From the NCBI GenBank assembly GCA_947598155.1, contig CANQFC010000005.1, positions 17,115 through 81,114 of the forward strand: DNA of 64,000 bases. Direction: 5' to 3'. This DNA is from an uncultured Clostridia bacterium (GTDB taxonomy: Bacteria > Bacillota > Clostridia > Oscillospirales > Acutalibacteraceae). The notes beneath the pieces are model-generated. The model saw only the letters and a program-made list of their open reading frames with translations, was not told the origin of the DNA and made no database searches. This document shows, piece by piece, positions 63,639-64,000 of this stretch (positions are counted from its first letter, which is position 1; every line of letters begins with the position of its first letter). The position numbers and the translations under genes are program-made.

Positions 63639-64000
63639 ATGAGAAAAATTTTATGTATAATGTCAATAGTTTGCAATGGGTTTTTATTGTTTGTGCTTGC
63701 GACAATAAATTCACCAAAATTAGTCGGTTATGACGAGGGTATAGGCTTTTTAGTTACATTTTTAAGTATTGCATTTTCAGGTTTGGTATTATTGATTTGG
63801 TCAATATTTTCAGCCAAAAAGTCTGATAAAAATAAGAAATTACAAATTATTGCATCAATTGCTTTTGTAATACACACAATTCTGTTTAGTAATATGTATT
63901 TTGATTTTTTACATATTGGCGCAGAACTTATTGTTGTTCAAATAGCGATAGCAATTATAGCGCTGTCTTTGTGCATCGGATATTCAAAAAAAGCTATTGA
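63639..64000 (+). CDS. Four-helix membrane protein, 3' end outside the window
   Basis: 120 codons to the edge; AGAGGTAATA precedes the ATG at 63639. Four hydrophobic helices (about 3-22, 34-55, 67-85 and 98-115) are joined by short loops (SAKKSDKNKK). No family recognised; it continues the run of small membrane proteins. Confidence 0.65.
   Translation, partial: MRKILCIMSIVCNGFLLFVLATINSPKLVGYDEGIGFLVTFLSIAFSGLVLLIWSIFSAKKSDKNKKLQIIASIAFVIHTILFSNMYFDFLHIGAELIVVQIAIAIIALSLCIGYSKKAI

Overview
The window looks like a chromosomal segment from a gut-type Clostridia bacterium (Oscillospiraceae/Ruminococcaceae-like). Reasons: AGGAGG-type ribosome binding sites, intrinsic terminators, Firmicutes-type gene families (MurT/GatD-like pair, mannonate dehydratase with a short-chain oxidoreductase, a clostridial-style myo-inositol operon), sortase-type surface proteins, and no Gram-negative envelope genes. 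The taxonomic placement is inference. I saw no rRNA, tRNA or CRISPR array.

Region 1 (1-11 kb) is housekeeping-like, moderate in GC and densely packed. It holds a secreted papain-like protein that lacks its nucleophile, a diverged MurT/GatD-like pair, an rRNA methyltransferase (RlmB type), a large P-type-ATPase-like membrane protein without the DKTGT motif, an MgtC-type protein with a structured leader, a TrmN6-type methyltransferase, RsmI, and a divergent XRE regulator.

Region 2 (11-31 kb) is catabolic. First come glucuronate/mannonate genes (uxuA, an SDR-type uxuB, kdgK, kdgA). Then follow two M20 peptidases (pepD, pepT), a HAD phosphatase and a two-gene membrane system. A complete myo-inositol operon closes it (class II aldolase, iolC, a YdcF-like gene, iolB, iolD, iolE, iolA, iolG), ending at a strong hairpin terminator.

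Region 3 (31-46 kb) is AT-rich and accessory. It carries a phosphotransferase, a beta-helix surface protein broken by one in-frame amber codon, an ABC transporter of the bacteriocin-associated type preceded by a tiny amphipathic-peptide ORF, several unrecognised membrane proteins, and a 1546-residue subtilisin-like surface protease with leucine-rich and FIVAR-like repeats and a sortase signal.

Region 4 (46-54.7 kb) is a defence island next to a tyrosine recombinase. It contains a Kiwa pair (KwaA/KwaB), then a NodU-family carbamoyltransferase and a convergent Mrr-nuclease/STAND-NTPase/TPR protein. The last two genes are each preceded by the same 21-bp sequence in inverted orientation, so they look like one co-regulated or co-mobile unit. 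This is the best candidate here for an undescribed system.

Region 5 (54.7-64 kb) holds a DUF4143 ATPase, an ECF sigma/DUF4367 pair with a secreted target-like protein, and a run of paralogous membrane proteins interleaved with decayed YD/RHS-repeat fragments. This resembles the immunity-gene graveyard of a polymorphic toxin locus.

Two repeat families tie the window together. One is a ~150-bp palindrome-rich intergenic element (about nine full or partial copies) that in two places supplies the stop codon of the preceding gene. The other is a ~190-bp promoter cassette with a perfect TTGACA-N17-TACAAT promoter. It occurs three times upstream of accessory membrane genes, and two copies continue into a ~100-nt leader ending in near-identical terminators.
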